Below, in pieces: positions 1-7,594 of a stretch of DNA of 64,000 nucleotides. Source of the DNA: Chersky-840 sp963838775 (lineage in GTDB: Bacteria; Actinomycetota; Acidimicrobiia; Acidimicrobiales; UBA8190). Position 1 is the first letter of the stretch. Each line of letters opens with the position of its first letter. Made by a program: the position numbers and the translations under genes. The notes under the pieces were generated by a model that saw nothing but the letters and a program-made list of their open reading frames with translations, was not told the origin of the DNA and searched no databases. Where the stretch lies: positions 1 through 64,000 of the forward strand of contig CAWISP010000039.1 of assembly GCA_963838775.1 (NCBI GenBank), given 5' to 3'.

Positions 1-27
1 CGGGCACCGAGCCACTCCCAAACGCAC

Positions 28-53
28 CCGAGCCCCACCGCAGTGGGGCTCGG
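28..53 (-). terminator. Terminator hairpin after tRNA-Gln
   Basis: A perfect 11-bp inverted repeat (CCGAGCCCCAC / GTGGGGCTCGG) surrounds a CGCA loop. On the minus strand it starts 11 bases past the CCA end of the tRNA gene. The T tract that follows is weak (GTGCGTTTGG), so it is terminator-like and not a textbook intrinsic terminator. Confidence 0.6.
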
Positions 54-63
54 AGAGGAAAAT

Positions 64-138
64 TGGCTCGGGGGGGAGGACTCGAACCCCCAATAACAGG
101 GCCAGAACCTGCCGTGTTGCCGATTACACCACCCCCGA
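64..138 (-). tRNA. tRNA-Gln (anticodon CTG)
   Basis: The minus strand folds as a complete cloverleaf. The acceptor stem is TCGGGGG/CCCCCGA with discriminator G and an encoded CCA. The D arm has GTGT/ACAC, the anticodon stem is GCAGG/CCTGT and the anticodon loop is TTCTGGC, giving anticodon CTG (reads CAG, glutamine). The T arm is GGGGG-TTCGAGT-CCTCC. It is a single gene with a hairpin just downstream. Confidence 0.95.
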
Positions 139-155
139 ACGGGTGACTTCGCAGG

Positions 156-755
156 CTAGCCCAGGCGGTGCAGGCGCGAGTAGCCGATGATCCGGCCCAG
201 GGCCACGCCCACCGTCTCCTTGGCGTAGTACGGGACGGTTGCCCACCCCTTGATCGGGGAGTTGGTGGCCGGCGCCGGCCACGCCTGCAGCCCCACGTTG
301 GAGGCGATGGCGAGGCTGCGGTCCTCGTGGAAGCCGTCGGTCACGATGAGGACCTTGGTCAGCCCCCGCTGGTGCAGGGCCGCTGCCGCCAACGAGAGGT
401 TGGTCCACGAGTCGTAGCCCCCGACCTCGACCACGTCGCCGGCGGGGACCCCGTGCTGCTCGAGCCAGACCGCCGACGCGTGCGCCTCGGTGAACTGGTC
501 GCCCGTCTGTTTCGAGCCCGTGACCACCATGGTGGTGGCGAGATGCTGTCCCCACAACGTGCTCGCCTCCTGGAGCCGCGACACGAGGTCAGGTGAGGGG
601 ACCCCGTCGTACTGGGCCGCCCCCATCACCACGATGGCCTGGACGGGACGGGCATCGTGGTGGCGCGACGTCAACCACACCTGGACGCCGGTGACGGCGA
701 AGTACGTCCCGACCACCACGAGGATGATCACGAGTCGTTGGAGGACCCACCGCAT
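156..755 (-). CDS. YdcF/SanA-family (DUF218) membrane-anchored protein
   Basis: This 199-residue protein has one N-terminal membrane segment (about residues 5-27, VLQRLVIILVVVGTYFAV) followed by a DUF218 domain. Visible DUF218 signatures are the early strand AIVVMGAAQYDG, the MVVTGSKQ segment with the following acidic T.A.A helix, and the late strand KVLIVTDGFHEDRS. Family members (SanA, ElyC, YdcF) are linked to envelope integrity, but their chemistry is uncertain. I chose the ATG at 755 because GAGGAG lies about 10 bases upstream and the membrane anchor then begins at once; the frame stays open to a GTG at 797, which would add 14 residues. It lies between tRNA-Gln and gltX with 90 bp to gltX. 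Confidence 0.8.
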   Translation of the reverse strand: MRWVLQRLVIILVVVGTYFAVTGVQVWLTSRHHDARPVQAIVVMGAAQYDGVPSPDLVSRLQEASTLWGQHLATTMVVTGSKQTGDQFTEAHASAVWLEQHGVPAGDVVEVGGYDSWTNLSLAAAALHQRGLTKVLIVTDGFHEDRSLAIASNVGLQAWPAPATNSPIKGWATVPYYAKETVGVALGRIIGYSRLHRLG

Positions 756-845
756 GGCGCGCGCTCCTCGCACCATGGCGTCTCCAATCACTGCCACCGC
801 TTCAGTCCCCCGATCCTTCCGATCCGGTCCCCGCTGGACCGTGCC

Positions 846-2313
846 TCAGCCGGCTTCGCCCCCGAGACGCTCCCGGGCAGCGTGCAGGCGTGCCAGTACA
901 GCCTCGCGCCCGAGCACCTCCAGGGACTGGAATAGGGGCGGTCCGACCCGGCGGCCGGTCACCGCCACCCGGATCGGCGCCTGGACCTTATTGAGCTTGC
1001 GACCCAGGTTGTCGGCGATGGCCTGGGTGACCCTGTGCAGGGCCTCCGCGGTCCATTCCGAGTCCCGGTAGGCGGCCGAGGCGGCGTCGAGGACCGCCGC
1101 CGCGGTGTCGTCCTTCCCGACTGCCTCCCACGACTCCTCGTCGATGGCGGGTTCCTCGAAGGAACAGGAAGTCGACCATGTCGGGGACCTCGCCCAGCAC
1201 GGTGACCCGTTCCTGGATGAAGGGCGCCATGGCGCGGAACACCGCCTCGTCGAAACGCTCGGGCGGCCACGGCGCCCGGCCCGGCGCCAGCCAGGGACCG
1301 GCCACCTCGACGAACTCGTCGACCGACAGGGCTTTCAGGTACTCCTTGTTCATCCACTCGAGCTTCTTCACGTCAAAGAACGCCGGGGCGTGGTTCACCT
1401 CCGACAGCTCGAACGCCGAGACCATCTCCTCGAGGGAGAGGATCTCGCCGCCCTCGGGATGGCTCCACCCGAGCAGGGCCAGGTAGTTGCGCATGGCGGC
1501 GGCCAGGTACCCGCGCTCGCGGTACGACTCGACCGAGACGTCGTCGCGGCGCTTGGACAGCTTCTGACGACGCTCGTTGACGAGCAGCGGTAGGTGCGCG
1601 AACGCAGGCAGCGTGGCGTGCTCGCCCTCGAGCGCCGACCACAGCAGCAGCGCCTTGGGCGTCGACGGCAGGAGGTCCTCGCCCCGGATGACATGGGTGA
1701 TGCGCATGTCGATGTCGTCGACCACGTTGGCGAGCACGAACAGCGGCGCCTCCGACGACTTCACCACCACGAAGTCCTCGATGGCCTCGTTGGCGAAGAC
1801 GACGTCGCCGCGGATGAGGTCGTGCACGACGACCGTCCCCTCGTGGGGGACTCTGAACCGCAACGCCCGCCCTTGGCGAGGAAGGCCCCGGTCGCGGCAG
1901 AACCCGTCGTAGCCGGGTTTGGCGTTGCCCTTGGTGCGGGCGTCGATCTCCTCGCGTGCGCACTCGCACGCGTACAACGCCCCCGCCTCCCACAACGTGT
2001 CGACGGCGCGTTCGTAGAGATCGGTGCGCTCCGATTGCCGGAACGGGCCCTCGTCGGGCTCGAGGCCCAGCCACGCCAACGACGACAGGATGCCGTCGAC
2101 CCATTCCTCGCGGTTGCGCTCGGTGTCGGTGTCCTCGATGCGCAGGACGAAGGTGCCGCCGGTGTGGCGGGCGTAGAGCCAGTTGTAGAGGGCGGCCCGG
2201 GCGCTACCGACGTGGAGGAAGCCGGTGGGCGACGGGGCGAAGCGGACCCGCGTCCGACCGCCCGCGGCGACGGCCGGAGTGGCCCCGCCGGTCCCGCCGG
2301 CGCCGCCTGCCAC
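846..2313 (-). CDS. gltX: Glutamyl-tRNA synthetase (one apparent frame break)
   Basis: A class I aminoacyl-tRNA synthetase that charges tRNA-Glu, and possibly also tRNA-Gln in organisms that use GatCAB. The HIGH motif appears as SPTGFLHVG (residues about 28-36) and KMSKS as KLSKR (about 251-255). The reading frame breaks near 1153: after DMVDFLFL one extra base shifts the frame, and the conserved C-terminal anticodon-binding part (EEPAIDEESW ... RLGGEAG) resumes at once and ends at the TGA at 846-848. With one base removed the protein is about 488 residues, normal for GltX. The start GTG at 2313 lies 5 bases past the ferredoxin stop, so it is probably cotranscribed with the lipid-transfer operon upstream. 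Confidence 0.93.
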
Positions 2314-2318
2314 GGGCG

Positions 2319-2516
2319 CTACTCGTCCTCGACGAGTGTGATCGCCCCCGTCGGGCAGTTGTTGGCGGCCATGCGGACCTTGTCCATCAGCTCGGGCGGC
2401 GGGTTCTCGTTGAGCACGTACAGGTACCCGTCGTCGCGCACCTCGAACACCTCGGGCGCGATGCCCATGCACACGGCGTTGGACGCGCACACGTCGTAGT
2501 CAACAACGACCTTCAT
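2319..2516 (-). CDS. FdxD-like 3Fe-4S-type ferredoxin
   Basis: A complete 65-residue ferredoxin. The cluster ligands are Cys9 and Cys15 in CASNAVC plus the CP of NNCPTGA near residue 54, so the usual second cysteine is replaced by Asn (C-x2-N-x2-C...CP). That pattern fits small ferredoxins that feed electrons to cytochrome P450s or Rieske oxygenases. From memory, mycobacterial FdxD (Rv3503c) of the KstR regulon has the closely similar CEGNAVC and almost the same length. The ATG has a strong GGAGG site 8 bases upstream. That site is itself inside the inverted repeat GGAGGTGCCTCC. It sits between a thiolase-fold gene and gltX; no P450 gene is in the window. Confidence 0.88.
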   Translation of the reverse strand: MKVVVDYDVCASNAVCMGIAPEVFEVRDDGYLYVLNENPPPELMDKVRMAANNCPTGAITLVEDE

Positions 2517-2569
2517 GGGAGGCACCTCCGTCTCGACCCGACCCGCAGTGTAGTGGTGGGTACCTCGGG

Positions 2570-2591
2570 GCCCTGAGACGGGCCTCAGGGC
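2570..2591 (-). terminator. Hairpin at the end of the lipid-transfer gene
   Basis: A perfect 8-bp inverted repeat (GCCCTGAG / CTCAGGGC) with a 6-base loop spans the stop codon of the thiolase-fold gene and lies 54 bp before the ferredoxin start. There is no T run. It may be a partial terminator or processing site that separates ferredoxin/gltX expression from the upstream genes. Confidence 0.45.
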
Positions 2592-3752
2592 TTGTCGGTG
2601 CTCAGCACCCACATGGCGAAGAACTGCGAGCCGCCCCCATAGGCGTGGCCGAGCGCGGTGCGGACGTTCTCGACCTGATGCTCTCCGGCCTGGCCCCGCA
2701 CCTGCATGGCCACCTCCAGGAACCGCAGCATGCCCGAGGCCCCGATGGGGTTCGACGACAGCACGCCGCCCGAGCAGTTCCACGGGATGTCGCCACCGTC
2801 GAGGGCCGTCGCCCCGGACTCGGTGAGCTTCCATCCCTCGCCCTCCGGGGCGAATCCGAGGTTCTCGAGCCACATCGGCTCGAACCACGAGAACGGCACG
2901 TACACCTCGGCCACGTCGATCTGGCGCCGGGGCTCGGTGATGCCGGCCTGGTGGTAGACGTCGGCCGCGCAGTCGAGGCCTGCCTGGGGGTTCACCTGGT
3001 CTCGGCCCGCGAACATGGTGGGCTCCGAGCGCATGGCCATACCGTGGATCCACGCCGGGGGTCGGCCCGAGCCCGTCGACCCCGCCACGCGTTCCGACGC
3101 CAGCACCATGGCGGCGGCGCCGTCGGAGGAGGGGCAGGTCTCGAGGTAGCGCACCGGGTCCCACAGCATGATCGAGTCCTTCACCATGTCGAAGGAGATG
3201 TCCTCGATGTGCAGAGTGGGCGTAGGGGTTCTTCAGAGCCTGGAGACGGTCCTTCACCGCCACCAGGATCCCGATGTGGTCCGGCGCGCCCGAGCGTCGC
3301 ATGTAGGAGCGGATGATGGGGGCGAAGAACCCGCCCGCTCCCGCCAGCAACGGAGCCGAAAAGGGTTGGGGAACCGACAAGGCCCACATGGCGTCGGAGT
3401 CCGACTGCTTCTCGAAGGCGACGGTGAGGACCCGCTCGTGACGGCCCGAGGCCACGAGATGGGCGGCCACGATGGCGGTGGACCCGCCCACCGAACCCGC
3501 CGTGTGGACGCGCAGCATGGGCTTGCCCACGGCACCCAGCGCCGAGGCGAGGTAGAGCTCGGGCATCATGACGCCCTCGAACATGTCGGGCGCCTTGCCG
3601 ATGACCACGGCGTCGATGTCGCCCCAGTCGAGTCCGGCGTCCTCGAGGGCACGTCCCGCCGCTTCTCGGACGAGCCCGGCGATCGAGACGTCCTCGCGTT
3701 TGGCGGCGTGCTTGGTCTGGCCCACACCGATCACCGCACAGCGCTCGGCCAT
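2585..3752 (-). CDS. Thiolase-fold lipid-transfer protein (Ltp3-like), one frame break
   Basis: A thiolase-superfamily protein of the SCP2/lipid-transfer type, about 389 residues once one extra base near 3216 is removed (...LKNPYAH then LHIEDISFDMVKDS). N-terminal MAERCAVIGVGQTK and C-terminal NCSGGVLSSNPIGASG and ALGHAYGGGSQFF are family signatures; the HAYGGGSQ region supplies the C-terminal active-site face. By eye the canonical nucleophilic Cys is absent: the region reads HTAGSVGGSTAI. Relatives without Cys, such as Ltp2, act as retro-aldolases on steroid side-chain CoA esters together with a DUF35 partner. Its ATG overlaps the preceding stop (TGATG), so translation is probably coupled. 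Gene order matches my recollection of Rv3521-Rv3522-Rv3523, making this Ltp3-like. Confidence 0.82.
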
Positions 3753-4888
3753 CACGCCCCCTTTCCGGCCGGGGCCGAGGGATCGGCGGCCATGGCGCAC
3801 ACCAGGTTCTGCTGCAGGCACGGCCCCGAGGTGGCGTGGGCGATGGCACTCTGGGCACTGCCGTCCATGATGCGGGCCGCCGCCTCCCCGATGCGCAACA
3901 GGCCGGCCACCATCAGCGCGTTGGCCGCCAGCGCCCCACCCGAGGGGTTGACGGCCACGGAGTCCGCCAAGCCGAGCGCGTCGCGCAGGATGAGCTCCTG
4001 ATGGGCGAACGGCGCGTGGAGCTCGGCCACGTCGACGTGGACCGTACCCGGGGCGTCGCCCGATGCGTCGAACACGCCCGCGCCCTGGGCCGCGGTGCGC
4101 GTGGACGGCGACCGGGTCAGATCGCGCGCCCCGAGGGCGTGGGCCTCGATGCGGTGGTCGATGCCGGTGATCCAGGCCGGGCGCTCGCACAGCTCCCGGG
4201 CCCGCCCCTCGGCGGCGATCACCATGGCCACGACGCCGTCGGTGATGGGGGGCAGGGCGTGACGCCGCAGGGGGGCGACGACGTAGTCGTCGGACAGGAG
4301 CTCGTCGGGAGACTGGTCCTTGGCCACCTGGGCGTTGGGGTTGCCCAGCGCGTCGCGCCGGCTGCGGGCGGCCACCGCCGCGAAGTCCTTCTCGGTGGCC
4401 TTGCCGGCGTCGATGAGCGCCTGGGCTTGGAGGGCAGCCAGGGCGACAGGGTCGGGCCACATCGGGGCCATGTAGTACGGGTCGAGCTGCAAGGCCAGGA
4501 TGCGGTCGAGCTGGCTGGGCGACGACCGTCCGAAGCTGTAGACGAGGGCGGCGTCGATCTCGCCCTCCTGGAGGAGCGTCCAGGCCTCGTACAGCGCCCA
4601 GGCGCCGTCCATCTCCACGTGGCTCTCGCGCATGGGCGGCCACACCCCCACCGCGTCGAGGGCCATGACGAAGCTGAAGGGCGCGCCCACGAGGTAGTCG
4701 GTGCTCCCCGAGCACACGAATCCCATGTCGCTCTTCGTGACACCGATGTTGGCGAACACCTCGGTCACCACCGGCATGAGCATCTCGACCTCGTTGCGAT
4801 GGTCCTCGCGCCGCACCGACTTCGTCTGCGCGAACGACACCACCCCGACGGGCCGGACCGGGGCGCGCCCGGCCGTGACCGCGCTCAC
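3752..4888 (-). CDS. Thiolase-fold lipid-transfer protein (Ltp4-like)
   Basis: A complete 378-residue SCP2-type thiolase-fold protein starting at a GTG that overlaps the upstream stop (GTGA). N-terminal VGVVSFAQTKSVRR and C-terminal NPSGGALAANALMVAG and ATSGPCLQQN place it in the lipid-transfer group. The region that normally carries the nucleophilic cysteine reads HVEMDGAWALYEAW, with no Cys, so thiolysis is unlikely; a structural or aldolase role is more plausible. It is one of four genes joined by stop/start overlaps and probably forms a complex with the neighbouring thiolase-fold and OB-fold proteins on a steroid or long side-chain acyl-CoA. Inference of the partner complex rests on gene order. 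Confidence 0.82.
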   Translation of the reverse strand: MSAVTAGRAPVRPVGVVSFAQTKSVRREDHRNEVEMLMPVVTEVFANIGVTKSDMGFVCSGSTDYLVGAPFSFVMALDAVGVWPPMRESHVEMDGAWALYEAWTLLQEGEIDAALVYSFGRSSPSQLDRILALQLDPYYMAPMWPDPVALAALQAQALIDAGKATEKDFAAVAARSRRDALGNPNAQVAKDQSPDELLSDDYVVAPLRRHALPPITDGVVAMVIAAEGRARELCERPAWITGIDHRIEAHALGARDLTRSPSTRTAAQGAGVFDASGDAPGTVHVDVAELHAPFAHQELILRDALGLADSVAVNPSGGALAANALMVAGLLRIGEAAARIMDGSAQSAIAHATSGPCLQQNLVCAMAADPSAPAGKGA

Positions 4889-5412
4889 AGGTACTCCTTG
4901 AAGGTCTCGTAGTCGGCGTCGGGCTCGCCGTTGGGACGGAAGTACTTGACCGACGCCATCGTGAGGCCCCACTCCTCCTTCGGGAGCCACACCGCTTCCA
5001 CCCGCATCCCCATGCGCACATCGGCGGCGGGAAGCTCCTGGATGAGTCCCATGAAGGCGATGTTGGCGCCGTCGAGGAGGATCTGGGCGCAGATGTAGGG
5101 GATCTCGATCGACTGGCCCTGGAAGGGCACGTTCACGACGCAGTAGGTCGTGACCGTCCCGGTGTTGCCGAGCACGACAGGGTCGGTGGTGGCCACGCCG
5201 TCGGTCGGGCACGACCCGCGCGGCGGCACGTAGACCTGATGGCACGCCGGGCAGCGCTGGCCGATGAACTTGCCCTGGGCGATGCCCTGGAGGAAACGGG
5301 ACTGCGACAGCCCCGCCGTGTACTGGTAGTCCAGTCGCATCGGGGTGGCGAGGGTCGTGACGGGGGCCTCGCCCGACGCGCCGGCGTCGGTGCGGGTGCT
5401 CGTGTCGCTCAT
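4885..5412 (-). CDS. DUF35 zinc-ribbon/OB-fold acyl-CoA-associated protein
   Basis: A 175-residue DUF35 protein. A helical N-terminus (about 30-55) leads into a rubredoxin-type ribbon, RCPACHQVYVPPRGSCPTDG, with C-x2-C and a third Cys, but the fourth zinc ligand is Asp or missing (CPTD where C-x2-C is usual). An OB-fold follows (GTVTTYCVVNVPF ... MGMRVEAVWLP). DUF35 proteins bind acyl-CoA and dock onto Ltp thiolase-fold enzymes or MaoC hydratases in steroid side-chain degradation. ATG at 5412 overlaps the upstream stop (ATGA) and its own stop overlaps the next GTG, so stoichiometric expression is likely. Confidence 0.85.
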   Translation of the reverse strand: MSDTSTRTDAGASGEAPVTTLATPMRLDYQYTAGLSQSRFLQGIAQGKFIGQRCPACHQVYVPPRGSCPTDGVATTDPVVLGNTGTVTTYCVVNVPFQGQSIEIPYICAQILLDGANIAFMGLIQELPAADVRMGMRVEAVWLPKEEWGLTMASVKYFRPNGEPDADYETFKEYL

Positions 5413-5879
5413 GGTGCGGATCCTTCGGGCACGAAGCACTCGATGTCCTGCATGCGGCCGGCGCGCTCGGCGGCGGGGCGCCAGCGCGCCGTCACCCGCA
5501 TCCCGCTCGCCATCGCCTGGGGCGAGCCGGCGTCGACGACGTGGAGCATGCCCGTCGTGGCCCCGTCGAGCTGGACGAGCGCCCACGCGAAGGGGCGGTC
5601 GAGAGGCTGGTCTTTCTTGGGCTCCGCCGCCCACGACCACGTCGTCACCACGCCCGACGGGCCCACCTCGACGAGGTCGCCCACGTCGGCGCTGGTGACG
5701 GGGTCGTACTCGGTGGGGGGCACGATCACCGTCGGTGCCCCGCCGGCGTCGTGTGATCGGGCGCCGAGGATGCGACCCTCGCGCAACCCGGTGAGGAAGG
5801 CACCGATGACGGGGCCCACCGAACGGACATAGGGGTACTCGAGCACGTGCGGTGCCCGCAAGACTTCACTGTCCGCCAT
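5409..5879 (-). CDS. OB-fold protein without zinc ribbon, first gene of the Ltp operon
   Basis: A 156-residue protein whose fold resembles DUF35 (EYPYVRSVGPVIGAFLTGLREG start, then GDLVEVGPSGVVTTWSW and MRVTARWRPAAER strands) but with the metal-ribbon cysteines lost: the ribbon region has none, and the only Cys is near the C-terminus. With the next gene it would make a pair of OB-fold proteins, one with and one without a ribbon; my recollection is that mycobacterial Rv3521 is about the length of both combined. The ATG at 5879 has the strong site GAGGGGAGGGG upstream. It heads the minus-strand operon OB-OB-Ltp-Ltp-ferredoxin-gltX, and its promoter region carries a KstR-type site at 5918-5931. 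Confidence 0.75.
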   Translation of the reverse strand: MADSEVLRAPHVLEYPYVRSVGPVIGAFLTGLREGRILGARSHDAGGAPTVIVPPTEYDPVTSADVGDLVEVGPSGVVTTWSWAAEPKKDQPLDRPFAWALVQLDGATTGMLHVVDAGSPQAMASGMRVTARWRPAAERAGRMQDIECFVPEGSAP

Positions 5880-5917
5880 CGCGACCCCTCCCCTCGGTTG
5901 GCGTACGACGGCGCAAA

Positions 5918-5931
5918 CTAGAACACATTGC
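5918..5931. promoter_or_regulatory. KstR-type operator (one mismatch)
   Basis: TAGAACACATTGCA matches the KstR consensus TnnAACnnGTTnnA at all fixed positions except G to A in the right half. On the minus strand it abuts and shares TA with a possible -10 box TAGTTT, about 40 bp upstream of the OB-fold start, so a bound repressor would block that promoter. A KstR-like regulator is encoded at 9884-10504. Confidence 0.5.
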
Positions 5932-6004
5932 AGTTCGCTGCCAGCCCGGGGCCCATTCCCAGGTCAGGCTTCCCCGACCAGGGGTGGGGTCGGCGACCGT
6001 GGGA

Positions 6005-6790
6005 TCAGCTCCACATGAGCGACCCCGGCGTGGTGAGCAACTCGCCGGTCTCGAGCCACGTCTTGAGGCCCGACAGGACCATGGGCCACCCCCCGTAGAG
6101 CTGAGCGTTGGCACCCTCGCGCAGGTGGTCGTGGGTGAGGGTGAGGCGGCAGGAATCACCGATGGGCTCGATCTCCCAGGTGACGCGCGACGTTCCCTCC
6201 GCTTTCGCTTCTTCGCTGAAGTACGCCGCCATGGTGTGGACGAGCCGGCGGGGTGGGTCGACCTCGAGGATCTCGCCCTCGCCGAGGAGCGACGCCGCCT
6301 TGGTGGCGGTCATCTCGAAGTGCGCGCCGGGCTTCAGGTCGGCGACGACCATCGCCGCGCCGAAGTTGTACTTGCTCCTGATCTCGGGATCGACGATCGC
6401 CTCCCACAGGCGCTCGGGGGTGGTGCGGATGTAGATCTCGAAAACCTTCTCCATGGGACTCTCCAGTCGTCTCTTGAGGTCACTGAGCCCCGCGGCCCAG
6501 GGCTCGGCGTACTTGCTCACCCACCGGTCGTGGACGAGCCGGATGGGGACGGGGTTCAGGAAGTGGAGCTTCTCCCGGCCCCGTCGCCTGGTGACCACGA
6601 GGCCCGCCTCTTCCAGTTGCTTGAGGTGCTTCATCACGCCGAACCGCGTGATGTCGAACCTCGCTTCGAGCGCGCTCAACGTCTGGCCGTCTTCACGGAA
6701 CAGCTCGTCGAGGAGGCTCCGCCGGGTGGGATCGGCCAGGGCCCTGAACACGTCGTCCACGTCTCCGACGATACGTGACCATTTGGTCAC
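6005..6790 (-). CDS. ArsR-family regulator fused to an SRPBCC (AHSA1) domain
   Basis: A 261-residue two-domain protein. Residues about 10-95 are an ArsR winged helix (FRALADPTRRSLLDEL, recognition helix near ITRFGVMKHLKQLEEAG). Residues about 110-250 are an AHSA1/START-like domain (FEIYIRTTPERLWEAI ... RLTLTHDHLREG). In most genomes the two domains are neighbouring genes; here they are one reading frame, suggesting a ligand-sensing repressor. The listed GTG at 6790 lies inside a 16-bp palindrome that looks like an operator, so the GTG at 6760 (giving 251 residues, starting VDDVFRALAD) may be the true start. No DNA-side metal-binding ELCVCD-type motif is visible. The next gene downstream is 19 kb of unrelated function except the ABC exporter upstream-adjacent on the same strand. 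Confidence 0.85.
   Translation of the reverse strand: MTKWSRIVGDVDDVFRALADPTRRSLLDELFREDGQTLSALEARFDITRFGVMKHLKQLEEAGLVVTRRRGREKLHFLNPVPIRLVHDRWVSKYAEPWAAGLSDLKRRLESPMEKVFEIYIRTTPERLWEAIVDPEIRSKYNFGAAMVVADLKPGAHFEMTATKAASLLGEGEILEVDPPRRLVHTMAAYFSEEAKAEGTSRVTWEIEPIGDSCRLTLTHDHLREGANAQLYGGWPMVLSGLKTWLETGELLTTPGSLMWS
6775..6790. promoter_or_regulatory. 16-bp palindrome at the ArsR-SRPBCC start (putative operator)
   Basis: GTGACCATTTGGTCAC is a pair of perfect 7-bp arms around TT. It covers the most upstream candidate start codon of the ArsR-SRPBCC gene, as expected for an autoregulatory winged-helix operator. No second copy was noticed in the window. Confidence 0.55.
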
Positions 6791-6808
6791 ATGTCAACGG
6801 GATGAGGG

Positions 6809-7594
6809 CTACGTGACGTCCGAGCGCAGGGTGGTGAGGGTGCCCGCCGCGGCCAGGACGATCCCGTAGCCGAGCAGGGCGAGGCCACCCTGCCACCACG
6901 GGACCAGCGGGGTGATGCCGCCCAAGCCGCGCGAGACGTTGGCCGTCACCGACTCGAGCGCCTGTGCGGCCTGGCCGGGCAGCCACTTCCCCACCGACGG
7001 CACAACGCCCACGACGATCGGCTCGAGGATCGCGGTGACGCCCAGGCCCACCACGATGGCGACCACCTGGTTCTTGACGAGCGCCCCCAGACCCACGCCG
7101 TAGACGGCGTAGAGGATCGCGGCCGCCAGGATCCCGGGGAAGACGTGGCGGTACTCCGTGAGCATGACGGTGAGGTTGCCGATGCCACCGGCCACCACGC
7201 TGAACCCGAACACCAGAGCCACCGCTCCCGCCACGATGCCGACGGCGGTGCCGCCGAGCGTCGACGCCAGCAGCTTCGAGACGACGACGCGGCCGCGCCG
7301 GGGCTCGGCCAGGTACGTCGGGGTGATGGTCTTGTGGCGGTACTCCCCCGTCATGCACAAGATGCCGAGAACGAGCGCCAGGTCCAGGGAGAGGGTCAAG
7401 ACCGAGAACGCCGAGTCGAACCAGTTGGCCGAGCCCCGGACGGCCAGGATCACGCCGCTGTGATCGTGACGGCGCGGCGCGAAGGCGACCACCGTGGTCA
7501 GCGCGGCGACGAGGAAGGCGGTGATGCCGAGGACGAGCCAGGTCGACCAGATCGTCCTGAACTTCTTGACCTCGGCTGCAACCAGCCGCCTCAC
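6809..7594 (-). CDS. ABC-2 type transporter permease
   Basis: A 261-residue membrane protein with about six hydrophobic segments (for example WLVLGITAFLVAALTTVVAF and ALVLGILCMTGEY near residues 20-40 and 75-95, GIVAGAVALVFGFSVVAGG and ILAAAILYAVYGVGLGALV in the middle, a last one near the C-terminus). The ABC-2 signature GEYRHKTITPTYLAEPRRGR between segments two and three is typical. It starts at a GTG overlapping the stop of the ATPase gene (GTGA), so the pair is translationally coupled and should form one exporter. Substrate cannot be read from sequence. Confidence 0.85.
   Translation of the reverse strand: MRRLVAAEVKKFRTIWSTWLVLGITAFLVAALTTVVAFAPRRHDHSGVILAVRGSANWFDSAFSVLTLSLDLALVLGILCMTGEYRHKTITPTYLAEPRRGRVVVSKLLASTLGGTAVGIVAGAVALVFGFSVVAGGIGNLTVMLTEYRHVFPGILAAAILYAVYGVGLGALVKNQVVAIVVGLGVTAILEPIVVGVVPSVGKWLPGQAAQALESVTANVSRGLGGITPLVPWWQGGLALLGYGIVLAAAGTLTTLRSDVT

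Noticed and set aside
124..1071. Long plus-strand reading frames opposite ydcF and gltX
   Set aside because: They are antisense shadows of high-GC genes: Arg/Pro/Gly-rich, with no domain or start signal. The same holds for most long frames opposite or alternative to the annotated genes.
2319..5021. A single 900-residue minus-strand frame covering ferredoxin, Ltp genes and OB-fold gene
   Set aside because: It is a chance open frame that joins a piece of the ferredoxin, a piece of one Ltp gene and out-of-frame sequence. The conserved proteins lie in separate, overlapping genes.
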